A DNA stretch of 44,592 nucleotides, taken from contig CANRCC010000012.1 in NCBI GenBank assembly GCA_947629025.1, positions 1 to 44,592 of the forward strand, in the 5' to 3' direction. Within the stretch, counting starts at the first letter, position 1. Each line of letters begins with the position of its first letter. The stretch comes from an uncultured Bacilli bacterium (GTDB taxonomy: Bacteria; Bacillota_I; Bacilli_A; RF39; UBA660). Shown here piece by piece: positions 15,250 to 23,616 of the stretch. A program made the position numbers and the translations under genes. The notes under the pieces were generated by a model. That model had not been told where the DNA came from, ran no database searches, and was given only the letters and a program-made list of their open reading frames with translations.

Positions 15250-16425
15250 ATGATAGTAATAGATCCAGCTAGAGGAGGCAGTGATTTAGGTTCAAATGAT
15301 AATGGCATCGTAGAAAAAGAATATTCTCTTTTAATAAGTAAATACATTTATGATAGATTAAAACAACTTGGTGCAGATGTAAAAATATTAAGAGAAGATG
15401 ATATTTCAATCAGTGAACCTCAAAGGGCAACAATGATAAAAAATGCATATGGAAATAATTCAAAAGTAATAGCGTTATCTAATAGATTAACTTCTAGATC
15501 AGGTGAAGGTGCTGAAATAATTTATGCGCTTAGAAATAATGATACACTAGCAGAATCTATTGCAGATGAACTTTCAAATAAAGGTCAAATAGTAGATAAG
15601 TGGTATCAAAGAAGAAGTGAAACAAATACAGCACAAGATTACGAAGATATTCAAAGAGATACAGGTAATGTTCAAACTATAATAGTAGATTATGGAAATA
15701 TAAGTAATACAAATGATGCAAATAGAATAAAAAACAACTGGCAAGATTACGCAGAAGCAGTAGTTAAAGCACTTGCAAATTATAATGGTATTCCATATTA
15801 TACAGAAGATGGACAGACAGAAACATATATAGTGCAAAAAGGAGATTCATTATATAAGATAGCAAATAAATTTAATGTAACTGTTGAAGATATTAAAAGA
15901 GAAAATAAATTAAATAGTAATTTACTAAGTATAGGGCAAGTTTTAATTATACCTAGAAATATGACCTATCCACAAACAGAACCAACTGATGAAACATATA
16001 TAGTGCAAAAAGGAGATTCACTATATTCAATTGCAAAAAAATTTAATACAACAGTAGATGAGCTAAAGTCATTAAATAATTTATCAAGTAATTTATTAAG
16101 TATAGGTCAAAAACTAAAAATTTCATTATCAAGTCAAAATATATATGTAGTTCAAAAAGGAGATTCTCTATATTCAATTGCAAACAAATTTAATACAACA
16201 GTAGATGAGTTAAAGTCCCTAAACAATTTATCAAGCAATTTACTAAGTATAGGTCAAAAATTAAAAATTCCATCATTAAGTCAAAATGTATATGTAGTGC
16301 AAAAGGGAGATTCACTGTATTCAATTGCAAACAAATTTAATACAACAGTAAATGAGTTAAAGTCTCTAAACAATTTATCAAGTAATTTATTAAGTATAGG
16401 TCAACAACTAATTATTCCAAGTTAG
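15250..16425 (+). CDS. LysM protein with degenerate amidase_3-like domain
   Basis: 391 residues. Residues ~1-180 align by eye with N-acetylmuramoyl-L-alanine amidase (amidase_3), from MIVIDPARGGSDLG to IIVDYGNISN. The zinc ligands are lost: the DPGHGG His is Arg (DPARGG), the SIHAN His is Asn (ALSNRL), and the catalytic Glu before the GFISN-type motif is Asp. Only the Glu of EKEYS remains. Four LysM domains of ~45 residues follow (VQKGDSLY...LLSIGQ.L.I), which bind peptidoglycan or chitin-like glycans. No signal peptide is visible, so export would need lysis, a non-classical route or a spore context. ATG 15250 is preferred over GTG 15241, which lies in the ribosome site GGGTGA. It is probably a binding, not cutting, protein. 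Confidence 0.8.
   Translation: MIVIDPARGGSDLGSNDNGIVEKEYSLLISKYIYDRLKQLGADVKILREDDISISEPQRATMIKNAYGNNSKVIALSNRLTSRSGEGAEIIYALRNNDTLAESIADELSNKGQIVDKWYQRRSETNTAQDYEDIQRDTGNVQTIIVDYGNISNTNDANRIKNNWQDYAEAVVKALANYNGIPYYTEDGQTETYIVQKGDSLYKIANKFNVTVEDIKRENKLNSNLLSIGQVLIIPRNMTYPQTEPTDETYIVQKGDSLYSIAKKFNTTVDELKSLNNLSSNLLSIGQKLKISLSSQNIYVVQKGDSLYSIANKFNTTVDELKSLNNLSSNLLSIGQKLKIPSLSQNVYVVQKGDSLYSIANKFNTTVNELKSLNNLSSNLLSIGQQLIIPS
16003..16425 (+). repeat. Tandem 147-bp repeats encoding LysM 2-4
   Basis: Units begin at 16003, 16150 and 16297, exactly 147 bases (49 codons) apart, with near-identical DNA and protein; the last unit is cut short by the stop codon. The first LysM domain (from about 15832) is more divergent, so the later copies arose by recent duplication. 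Confidence 0.9.
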
Positions 16426-16481
16426 TTGTTTTTATCTATTAAAAAACTAACATTTGTGTTATAATGGTTTTGGTGGTAACC

Positions 16482-16739
16482 ATGAAAATAGTAAAGATAA
16501 GTGCCTTATGGTGTTCTGCTTGTCTTATAACAAGTAAAGCACTAAATAAAATAAAGGAGGATTTTCCTGACATTGAGATAGAAAATCTTGATTATGATTA
16601 TGATGAAGAAGAGGTTTCTAAATATAATGTTGGTACAAAGCTTCCAGTATTAATATTTTTTGAAAATGGAAAAGAAATAAATAGACTTGTTGGAGAAAAA
16701 AATTATAAAGAAATAAAAAAAGCAATAGGTAGGGATTAG
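16482..16739 (+). CDS. Thioredoxin-like protein (CSAC active site)
   Basis: 85 residues with the thioredoxin fold: KIVKISALWCSAC active site at the N-terminus, then a cis-Pro motif (KLPVLIFFENGKEINR). The CSAC dithiol differs from the CGPC of general thioredoxin, so it may serve a special partner. It has no signal peptide and is cytoplasmic. The next gene begins two bases after its stop and encodes an exported thioredoxin fused to a DsbD/CcdA-type membrane domain, so this protein may provide the electrons. ATG 16482 is chosen since an upstream ATG (16464) overlaps a TATAAT box. Confidence 0.82.
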   Translation: MKIVKISALWCSACLITSKALNKIKEDFPDIEIENLDYDYDEEEVSKYNVGTKLPVLIFFENGKEINRLVGEKNYKEIKKAIGRD

Positions 16740-16740
16740 T

Positions 16741-17991
16741 ATGAAGAAAAGTTTTAGATATATTTTAATATTATTATTGGTATTTTTAGTATTTCCTTTA
16801 GGAGCTAAAGCACAAGATGTTGTAACTATATATTTATTTTATGGAGATGGATGTCCACATTGTGCACATGAAGAAGAGTTTTTAGAAGAATACATAAAGG
16901 ATAGGGATAATGTAAAATTAAAGAAATACGAAGTATGGTATGATAAAGACAATCAAAAATTATTACAAGAGGTTCAAGAAAGATTAAATAACAAACAATC
17001 TGGGGTACCTTATACAGTTATTGGTGATAAAGTTTTAGTTGGATATTCTGAAGGTGTAACAGATAAAAATATTGAAAAATATGTTGATAATTATTTGAAT
17101 GATATGGATAACTACCAGGATAATGTTAATCCAACAACTGAAATAAAAGAAGATAATGAAAATCCAAAAGTTACTGCTCAAACAGATGAATCTAAAGAAG
17201 ATAAAGATGCATCAGTAACAACACAAGAAGATACAAAAATAAATGTTCCAATTCTTGGAAATATAGATGCAAAAAAAATATCACTTCCTTTATTATCAGT
17301 TATATTAGGATTTGTTGATGGATTTAATCCTTGTGCAATGTGGATATTAATATTCTTAATTACTATGTTATTTAATATGAAAGATAAAAAGAAAATGTGG
17401 ATTTTAGGATTAACATTTATTATAACATCTGGAGTAGTATATTTACTATTTATGTTAACTTGGCTAAACTTGGCAACATTTATAAGTAAAATTTCATTTA
17501 TACGATTAGCGGTTGCATTAGTCGCAATTATAGTTGGAGTAGTTAATTTAGTTAAATTTAGTAATTCATTAACTAAAAAAGATGATGGATGTGAAGTAGT
17601 AGATAAAAAAGAACGTAAAAAAATAATGCAAAAAATAACTGATATAACAAAAGAGAAAAAATTTATTATTGCATTAGTTGGAATAATTGTTCTTGCAGCT
17701 TCAGTAAATATTATAGAACTTATGTGTTCAATAGGAATACCATTATTATTTACTCAAATACTTGCAATGAATAATTTAAATATAGTTCAATATATGATTT
17801 ATATGTTTATATATATTATCTTCTTTCTAATAGATGATATAATTATATTTGCTATATCTATGTTTACCTTAAAGGTAACTGGTATTTCAACAAAATATAC
17901 TAAATATTCACATTTGTTAGGTGGAATTATAATGTTAATAATAGGATTACTTTTATTAGTAAAACCAGAATTATTAATGTTTAATGTATAA
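16741..17991 (+). CDS. Exported thioredoxin/glutaredoxin-like domain fused to CcdA/DsbD-type membrane domain
   Basis: 416 residues. A signal peptide (MKKSFRYILILLLVF...) leads to an extracytoplasmic redox domain with YGDGCPHCAHEEEF and a cis-Pro SGVPYTVIG. A polar Glu/Asp/Lys/Thr linker (about residues 120-175) follows, and then six transmembrane helices with DGFNPCAMW and IIELMCSIG. The two membrane Cys match the electron-carrying pair of CcdA/DsbD. It should pass reducing equivalents from the cytoplasm to disulfides outside, perhaps in surface proteins. It forms an operon with the cytoplasmic thioredoxin. The order (redox domain before membrane domain) differs from DsbD, where the thioredoxin domain is last. 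Confidence 0.85.
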   Translation: MKKSFRYILILLLVFLVFPLGAKAQDVVTIYLFYGDGCPHCAHEEEFLEEYIKDRDNVKLKKYEVWYDKDNQKLLQEVQERLNNKQSGVPYTVIGDKVLVGYSEGVTDKNIEKYVDNYLNDMDNYQDNVNPTTEIKEDNENPKVTAQTDESKEDKDASVTTQEDTKINVPILGNIDAKKISLPLLSVILGFVDGFNPCAMWILIFLITMLFNMKDKKKMWILGLTFIITSGVVYLLFMLTWLNLATFISKISFIRLAVALVAIIVGVVNLVKFSNSLTKKDDGCEVVDKKERKKIMQKITDITKEKKFIIALVGIIVLAASVNIIELMCSIGIPLLFTQILAMNNLNIVQYMIYMFIYIIFFLIDDIIIFAISMFTLKVTGISTKYTKYSHLLGGIIMLIIGLLLLVKPELLMFNV

Positions 17992-18017
17992 AGACTTAAA
18001 TTAAGTCTTTTTTTCTT
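17990..18017 (+). terminator. Terminator after the thioredoxin/CcdA operon
   Basis: AAAGACTTAA-A-TTAAGTCTTT followed by a run of T; the stem begins inside the stop codon. Confidence 0.88.
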
Positions 18018-18057
18018 TTTATAAACATATAATTTTATAATGAAAGGATTATATGTT

Positions 18058-18972
18058 ATGAAAGATAAAATTAAAGTAGGGATACCTAGAGCATTACTTT
18101 ATCATAAATATGATGTATTATGGTCAACATTTTTTAAAACACTTGGAGTAGATATAGTTTTAAGTCCTAAAACAAATAAAGAAATACTTGAAAATGGAAA
18201 AAAACTATCAATGGATGAGGCATGCTTATCATTAAAAATATATATGGGTCATATAGACTATTTAAAAGATAAAGTTGATTATATATTAGTTCCAAGAATA
18301 GTTTCTTTAGAGAAGCATATGAAACTATGTACAAATTTTAGTGCATTATATGATATTGTTAGAAATACATTTAATATTAATATATTAAACTATAATGTTG
18401 ATGTTGATAAAAAAATATATGAAGAAGATAGTTTTATTAAAATGGGCCAAGAACTTGGATTTAGTAAATCAGAAGCAAGTATGTCTTACAATCTAGCAAA
18501 AAAGGAAGAATATAAACAAAGTAAAATAAGGTATATTCTTGAAAAAAGAAAATTATATAGTAAAAAAACAAAAGTGTTATTAGTATCCCATGGTTATAAC
18601 TTAAATGATAATTTAGTTGGTGAAATAATTAAAGAAATACTAGACGAAATGGACGTAGAAGTTATTATGGGAAATGTTATAAATGTCGATGGAGATAAAC
18701 AGTTATATAAAACAATATCTCCAAGGTTATATTGGACATATAATCAGGAGTTATTGAATACTATTATGGAGTTTAAAAATGATGTAAGTGGAATAATACT
18801 TGTGTCAACGTTTCCTTGTGGTCCAGATTCTTTAGTAAATGAGATGTGTATGAGGAAGATTGATATTCCAATTATTAATATACTTATTGATGAACTATCT
18901 GCAAAAGAGGGTATGCAGACAAGAATAGAAAGCTTTATTGATATTATTAAAAAGGAGGAAATTTATGAATAA
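18058..18972 (+). CDS. Acyl-CoA dehydratase activase-related protein, DUF2229-like part
   Basis: 304 residues. The start KVGIPRALLYHKYDVLWSTF and segments MDEACLSLKIYMGH, YILVPRIVSLEKHMKLC and TFPCGPDSLVNEMC match the DUF2229/HgdB-like region of large activase proteins of the 2-hydroxyacyl-CoA dehydratase family. Cys residues at the ends of these motifs could hold an Fe-S cluster. In many Firmicutes this region is part of one ~1,400-residue protein with the ATPase; here it is a separate gene. ATG 18058 follows AAAGGA at good distance; an earlier ATG at 18040 overlaps the -10 TATAAT. It overlaps the next gene by 8 bases. Confidence 0.8.
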   Translation: MKDKIKVGIPRALLYHKYDVLWSTFFKTLGVDIVLSPKTNKEILENGKKLSMDEACLSLKIYMGHIDYLKDKVDYILVPRIVSLEKHMKLCTNFSALYDIVRNTFNINILNYNVDVDKKIYEEDSFIKMGQELGFSKSEASMSYNLAKKEEYKQSKIRYILEKRKLYSKKTKVLLVSHGYNLNDNLVGEIIKEILDEMDVEVIMGNVINVDGDKQLYKTISPRLYWTYNQELLNTIMEFKNDVSGIILVSTFPCGPDSLVNEMCMRKIDIPIINILIDELSAKEGMQTRIESFIDIIKKEEIYE

Positions 18973-20038
18973 TAAAGTAATAAGTTTTCCAAACCTTGCA
19001 AATTATGATGTACCAATAAAATATCTTCTTGAACATTTAACTGATGCAAAAATAATAAAAGCTCCATCAATGACTAAAAAGACTTTAGAACTTGGAAGCA
19101 AATATAGTCCTGATTATGTATGTTTACCATTCAAATATAATTTAGGCAATTTTATAGAAAGTCTAGAAAGTGGTGCCAATATATTAATTCAAGCAGGCGG
19201 TGGATGCAGATTTGGTTACTATGCTGAACTTCAAAAAAAGATATTAGAAGACTTGGGTTATAATTTTGAATTTTATTCTTTAACAGATAGTGATGTTAAT
19301 GGTATAAGAAGTATATATAATACTTTAAAAAAAATACAGCCAAATTTAAGTAAGATAAAGTATCTTTATTATATATTTATATCAATATTAATGATAAATT
19401 ATATGGATAATATAGATGTATATATAAGAAAAAATATAGGTTTTGAGATAAATAAAGGTAATTTTGATAGAACACTTAAGTCAATGTTAAAATCTTTTTC
19501 AAAAACAACAGGCTTTTTTGACTTATTTAAGAAATATAGAAAATATAAAAGAAGATTTAAAGAAATAACACTAGATAAACCAAAAAATTGTTTAAAAATA
19601 GGTATAGTTGGGGAACTTTATACCTCTATGGAACAATACTCAAGTTATTATATAGAAAAAGAATTAGCAAATATGAATATTGAAGTAACTAGATTTACAA
19701 ATGCAACATATTTATTATTAACTAAAAGATTTAAAGAAAAAAAACTACTAAGAATTGCAAAGAAATATTGCAAATATCCTATAGGTGCAGATGGTATGGA
19801 TAATGTTGCACGAGCAAAAATACTTATCGATAAGGGATATGATGGTATAATCCACATAAAACCATTTGGTTGTACACCAGAAATAGGAGCAATGAAAATA
19901 CTTCAAAATCTATGTAATGATGAAAAGGTTCCAATTATGTTTATAACATTTGATTCTCAAACAAGTGAAATAGGAATAAAAACAAGACTTGAAGCATTTT
20001 ACGATATGCTTATGATGAGGAGGAATAAAAATGAATAA
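18965..20038 (+). CDS. Acyl-CoA dehydratase activase-related protein, HgdB-like part
   Basis: 357 residues. It begins with VISFPNLANYDVPIKYLLEH and has PDYVCLPFKYNLGN, AGGGCRFGYY, IHIKPFGCTPEIGAM and FDSQTSEIGIKTRLEAF, the Cys-bearing motifs of the C-terminal part of the activase proteins and of HgdB-type dehydratase subunits. The spaced Cys residues suggest an Fe-S cluster. AAAGGAGG lies before ATG 18965, and both ends overlap the neighbouring genes by 8 bases, so the three genes are translated as one coupled unit. Confidence 0.8.
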   Translation: MNNKVISFPNLANYDVPIKYLLEHLTDAKIIKAPSMTKKTLELGSKYSPDYVCLPFKYNLGNFIESLESGANILIQAGGGCRFGYYAELQKKILEDLGYNFEFYSLTDSDVNGIRSIYNTLKKIQPNLSKIKYLYYIFISILMINYMDNIDVYIRKNIGFEINKGNFDRTLKSMLKSFSKTTGFFDLFKKYRKYKRRFKEITLDKPKNCLKIGIVGELYTSMEQYSSYYIEKELANMNIEVTRFTNATYLLLTKRFKEKKLLRIAKKYCKYPIGADGMDNVARAKILIDKGYDGIIHIKPFGCTPEIGAMKILQNLCNDEKVPIMFITFDSQTSEIGIKTRLEAFYDMLMMRRNKNE

Positions 20039-20972
20039 AGCCTATTTAGGTGTTGATATTGGTTCTATATCTACTAAGGGTGTAATAATAGATGATGATA
20101 ATAATATAATTGCTAGTGAATATTTATGGACTGAGGGAGATCCAATTAGAGCAGTAAAGAAATTATTAAAAAGTTTAAATGAGAAACTGAATAAATCTTA
20201 TAAAGTAGTCTCAGTAGGTACAACTGGAAGTGCAAGAAAATTAATTGGAACTTTATTAAATGCAAGTGTTGTAAAAAATGAGATTACTGCTCACGGTATA
20301 GGAACAATAAATATGCATCCTGATGTTAAAACGATACTTGAAATAGGAGGTCAAGATTCTAAAATAATTTTAATCGATAATAAAATTATAACTGATTATG
20401 CAATGAATACATTATGTGCTGCGGGTACAGGATCCTTTTTATCAAGCCAAGCAAAGAGATTAAATTTAGAAGTAGAAGATTTTGGTAAAATTGCACTTAC
20501 ATCAACAAATCCTAGTAAAATAGCAGCTAGGTGCACTGTATTTGCTGAATCTGATTTGGTACATAAAGCACAGATGGGTCATAAAAAAGAAGATATAGTC
20601 GCAGGACTATGTAAGGCAGTAGTTAATAATTATTTGAATAATGTAGGAAAAGGTAAAAAAATACAACCCCCAATAGTATTTCAAGGAGGGGTTAGTAAAA
20701 ATATAGGAGTAGTAAAGGCATTTGAAGAAGAACTAGGAGAAGAAATAATTGTTGATGATTTTGGTCATCTTATGGGTGCCTATGGTATAGCAATACTTGC
20801 AAAAAATAGTAAGAAAATAAGTGATTTCTCTTTCAATATATCAGATATTAATTTTAAAACTAAAGGTATTGAATGTAATAAATGTCCTAATAATTGTGAG
20901 ATAGTAAAAGTGTATAAAGAAGATGTATTAATAGATTCTTGGGGAAATAGATGCGAAAATGGTATAAAATAA
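20031..20972 (+). CDS. BcrAD/BadFG-type ATPase (acyl-CoA dehydratase activator, HgdC-like)
   Basis: 313 residues of the ASKHA fold: phosphate loop GVDIGSISTKGVI, ISO EIGGQDSKII, the cluster motif TLCAAGTGSFL and ARCTVFAESDL with the Cys that hold the bridging [4Fe-4S] cluster, and QGGVSKNIGVV. HgdC-type activators use ATP to push an electron onto a partner at very low potential. The C-terminus carries an extra IECNKCPNNCEIV plus RCENG set, a possible second metal site. It overlaps the previous gene by 8 bases. No dehydratase, CoA transferase or acyl-CoA gene is nearby, so the reaction served is unknown. Confidence 0.9.
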   Translation: MNKAYLGVDIGSISTKGVIIDDDNNIIASEYLWTEGDPIRAVKKLLKSLNEKLNKSYKVVSVGTTGSARKLIGTLLNASVVKNEITAHGIGTINMHPDVKTILEIGGQDSKIILIDNKIITDYAMNTLCAAGTGSFLSSQAKRLNLEVEDFGKIALTSTNPSKIAARCTVFAESDLVHKAQMGHKKEDIVAGLCKAVVNNYLNNVGKGKKIQPPIVFQGGVSKNIGVVKAFEEELGEEIIVDDFGHLMGAYGIAILAKNSKKISDFSFNISDINFKTKGIECNKCPNNCEIVKVYKEDVLIDSWGNRCENGIK

Positions 20973-20982
20973 GAAAAAAACC

Positions 20983-21013
20983 TTTACAAATATGGGGTAT
21001 AATATGGTATAAT
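20983..21013 (+). promoter_or_regulatory. Promoter of the tail-anchored protein gene
   Basis: TTTACA (20983-20988) and, 19 bases on, TATAAT (21008-21013) preceded by TG, an extended -10. A second TATAAT (20998-21003) lies between. Confidence 0.5.
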
Positions 21014-21052
21014 GTAATCAAATAGCAATATATATGATAGGAGCATGGTAAA

Positions 21053-21745
21053 ATGACAAATAAATTAGATTATAATCAAGAAGCAGTATTAGATATTTTA
21101 AATAACCAAAATTATACAGATGAGCAAAAAAAACAATTATATGAGAAATATCAATTAGATTTAAAGAAAAAAAGAAAATCAGAAATAGTATCTAGATTAA
21201 ATGATTATGCAAAGGATATACCTAGCATAACAAAGGATATTTATATTGAATGTTTAAAAAAGTATGAAAATGATGATTTATCAAAACCATTTGAAGTAAT
21301 TGAAGAAGAATTAAAAATGTTTGCTCAAGAAATGACAGATAAATATGATTCATATTTAGCAACTAAACAATCTGATAGTGAAGAATCTGTAGAAGAGGTT
21401 AGTGATGAAATAGTTCCAGATGTAACACCAATATTAGATGAAAGTCAAAATCAACAAGAAGATGAATTTGATGATACATTATTTAAAGATCCAGAAGAGT
21501 TTGCAGAAAAAATGGAAGATGTAACTCCATCATTATATATAAAGGATGAAATTAGCGTTTTAAATGAAGAACCTGATACTGATGAAAAACCATTATTTGA
21601 AGGTAGTGAAGATGATCAAGAAGTAATGCCAGAAGAATTTCCAGATTCACTTGATGAAAAAGGAAATGCAAGTGCAATAATATTAAGTATAATTGCTATA
21701 ATAATTGGAGTAGTAGTAATGTACTCTATAATAAAATTAAGATAA
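21053..21745 (+). CDS. Acidic tail-anchored membrane protein, unknown
   Basis: 230 residues. Residues ~1-105 are helical and mixed in charge (EQKKQLYEKYQLDLKKKRKS...), residues ~105-205 form a very acidic, low-complexity linker (EESVEEVSDEIVPD...), and the last ~22 are one transmembrane helix (ASAIILSIIAIIIGVVVMYS) followed by IKLR. So the bulk should face the cytoplasm and be anchored by its tail. No family is recognised. GATAGGAGCATGGTAAAATG shows a good ribosome site. It stands alone between a promoter and a strong terminator. Confidence 0.75.
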   Translation: MTNKLDYNQEAVLDILNNQNYTDEQKKQLYEKYQLDLKKKRKSEIVSRLNDYAKDIPSITKDIYIECLKKYENDDLSKPFEVIEEELKMFAQEMTDKYDSYLATKQSDSEESVEEVSDEIVPDVTPILDESQNQQEDEFDDTLFKDPEEFAEKMEDVTPSLYIKDEISVLNEEPDTDEKPLFEGSEDDQEVMPEEFPDSLDEKGNASAIILSIIAIIIGVVVMYSIIKLR

Positions 21746-21756
21746 TATAGTTAAAA

Positions 21757-21784
21757 ACCTAGTAGAAGCTAGGTCTTTTTTATT
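21757..21784 (+). terminator. Terminator after the tail-anchored protein gene
   Basis: Stem ACCTAG (21757-21762)/CTAGGT (21769-21774), loop TAGAAG, then CTTTTTTATT. Confidence 0.88.
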
Positions 21785-21845
21785 ATAAAGATTAAATATT
21801 GCATTTATTTTTTATATTTTATATAATTATTGTTGAGGTGTAGTA

Positions 21846-23597
21846 ATGAACGAAAAGGGTAGGATAAATCTAAAGGAATCTTTAAAAAATTTAAAGATGA
21901 GCTGGAAATTTGCTAGAAAAAATAAAAAGTATTTATTTGGTTATATGCTTTTTTATATAATTTTATGTATTATTGGTGTAGTTGCTCCAATGCTTCAGGC
22001 AAAGCAATTATTAAACATTAGTAATTCAAAATGGGATGCACTTATTAATATTTCAATTTTTATATTTATAGTAGAGATGACAAGAAATCTTTGTACATTT
22101 GTATCTAGAAAATTAAGTCAATTATTCTTTAGAGAAACATTAACAGATCTTCAAATTGAATTAGCAAATTCAACATTAAAGCTAGAAACAGAAGAAATAG
22201 ATAATAATTCTTCAGGATTGTTTATAGATAGATTAAATAGAGATACTAGTGACATAGCAGATGTATTTGGTTTATTAACAGACTCTATTACAGATGTAAT
22301 AATTAATATAGGAGTTATAGGCGCAGTATTTATTGTTAGTAAAGAAATGTTTTTTTATTTTATATTTGCATTAATAGTTTTATACCTATTAAATAGATTA
22401 AGAATAAAGCAAAGATTTAAGATAGATAAAATTTATAGAAAATTAAGAGAAAGAAATACCGGATTAATTAGTGAAATGGTAAGAGGACTAAGGGATGTTA
22501 AAGCTCTTGGATGTGAGGATAATTTTATCAAATTAGTTGAAAAAAGACTATGTAAAGCAAATGAAGAAAGATACAAAATGGATAGTGTAGATAGAAGACT
22601 TTCAATTATGACAGGAAGCGCGGAAGATATATTCACTTTAGGGTTTATACTATTTGGAATAAAACTAATATTTAGTGGGTCTTTAACAATAGAAAACTTT
22701 GTTATTTTATACATGTATCAATCTAAAATATATAATTTATTAAGATTTACAACAAATATGATGGAATATTTAAAAGACTTTAATTTATCAGCTTCTAGGG
22801 TATTTGAAATACTTGATGGGAATACATTTAAAAAAGAAGAATTTGGTAATATTATTTTAGATGGAATAAATGGGGATTTTGAATTTAAAAATGTAACATT
22901 TGGTTATGGAACAAAAAAACCAATAATAAATAATTTAAGTTTTAAAATTAATGCGAATGAAACAGTTGCCTTTGTTGGTAGAAGTGGTGGCGGAAAAAGT
23001 ACAATATTTAGTTTATTAACAAAAATGTATCATCCAAGAAAAGGTAAAATAACAATAGATGGTTATGATATAAATACGTTAAGTAAAAGTACAATAAGAA
23101 ATAATATATCAATAATAACTCAATTACCATATATTTTTAACTTTACAATAAGAGAAAATTTAAAAGTCGTAAAAAGCGATGCAACAGATCAAGAAATAGA
23201 AGATGCTTGTAAAAAAGCATCAATCCATGATTTTATAATGACTCTACCAGACAAATATGATACACTAGTTGGAGAAGGCGGAATAACTTTATCTGGTGGA
23301 CAAAGACAAAGATTAGCAATTGCAAGAGCATTCATAAAAAAATCAGAAATAATATTATTTGATGAAGCAACAAGTGCACTTGATAACGAAACACAAAGAG
23401 ATATACAAAATGCTATAGATAATATGAAAAAAGATCATACAATTCTCATAATTGCTCATAGATTATCAACAGTTATAAATAGTGATAGAATTTTATTGGT
23501 TGATGATGGAAAAATAGTAGGAGAAGGAACTCACAGTGAATTATTTAAGAACAATTCATTATATAAAGAGTTATATATATCAGAGTTAAAAAAATAG
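21846..23597 (+). CDS. ABC transporter, fused permease and ATPase (exporter type)
   Basis: 583 residues. The N-terminal ~320 residues hold six transmembrane helices of an ABC exporter. The ATPase has Walker A GRSGGGKST (about 378), signature LSGGQRQRLAIARAF (about 482), Walker B IILFDEATSAL and the His switch IAHRLST. It acts as a homodimer or with a second half-transporter; none is adjacent, so a homodimer is more likely. The substrate (lipid, peptide or drug) is not evident. GAGGTGTAGTA lies before the ATG. It ends in a terminator shared with the SpoIID-like gene. Confidence 0.93.
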   Translation: MNEKGRINLKESLKNLKMSWKFARKNKKYLFGYMLFYIILCIIGVVAPMLQAKQLLNISNSKWDALINISIFIFIVEMTRNLCTFVSRKLSQLFFRETLTDLQIELANSTLKLETEEIDNNSSGLFIDRLNRDTSDIADVFGLLTDSITDVIINIGVIGAVFIVSKEMFFYFIFALIVLYLLNRLRIKQRFKIDKIYRKLRERNTGLISEMVRGLRDVKALGCEDNFIKLVEKRLCKANEERYKMDSVDRRLSIMTGSAEDIFTLGFILFGIKLIFSGSLTIENFVILYMYQSKIYNLLRFTTNMMEYLKDFNLSASRVFEILDGNTFKKEEFGNIILDGINGDFEFKNVTFGYGTKKPIINNLSFKINANETVAFVGRSGGGKSTIFSLLTKMYHPRKGKITIDGYDINTLSKSTIRNNISIITQLPYIFNFTIRENLKVVKSDATDQEIEDACKKASIHDFIMTLPDKYDTLVGEGGITLSGGQRQRLAIARAFIKKSEIILFDEATSALDNETQRDIQNAIDNMKKDHTILIIAHRLSTVINSDRILLVDDGKIVGEGTHSELFKNNSLYKELYISELKK

Positions 23598-23616
23598 ATT
23601 AAATTCTATTTTTTTA
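23588..23616. terminator. Bidirectional terminator between ABC gene and SpoIID-like gene
   Basis: AAAAAAATAG (23588-23597) pairs with CTATTTTTTT (23606-23615). Both stop codons (TAG) are part of the stem. Confidence 0.8.
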
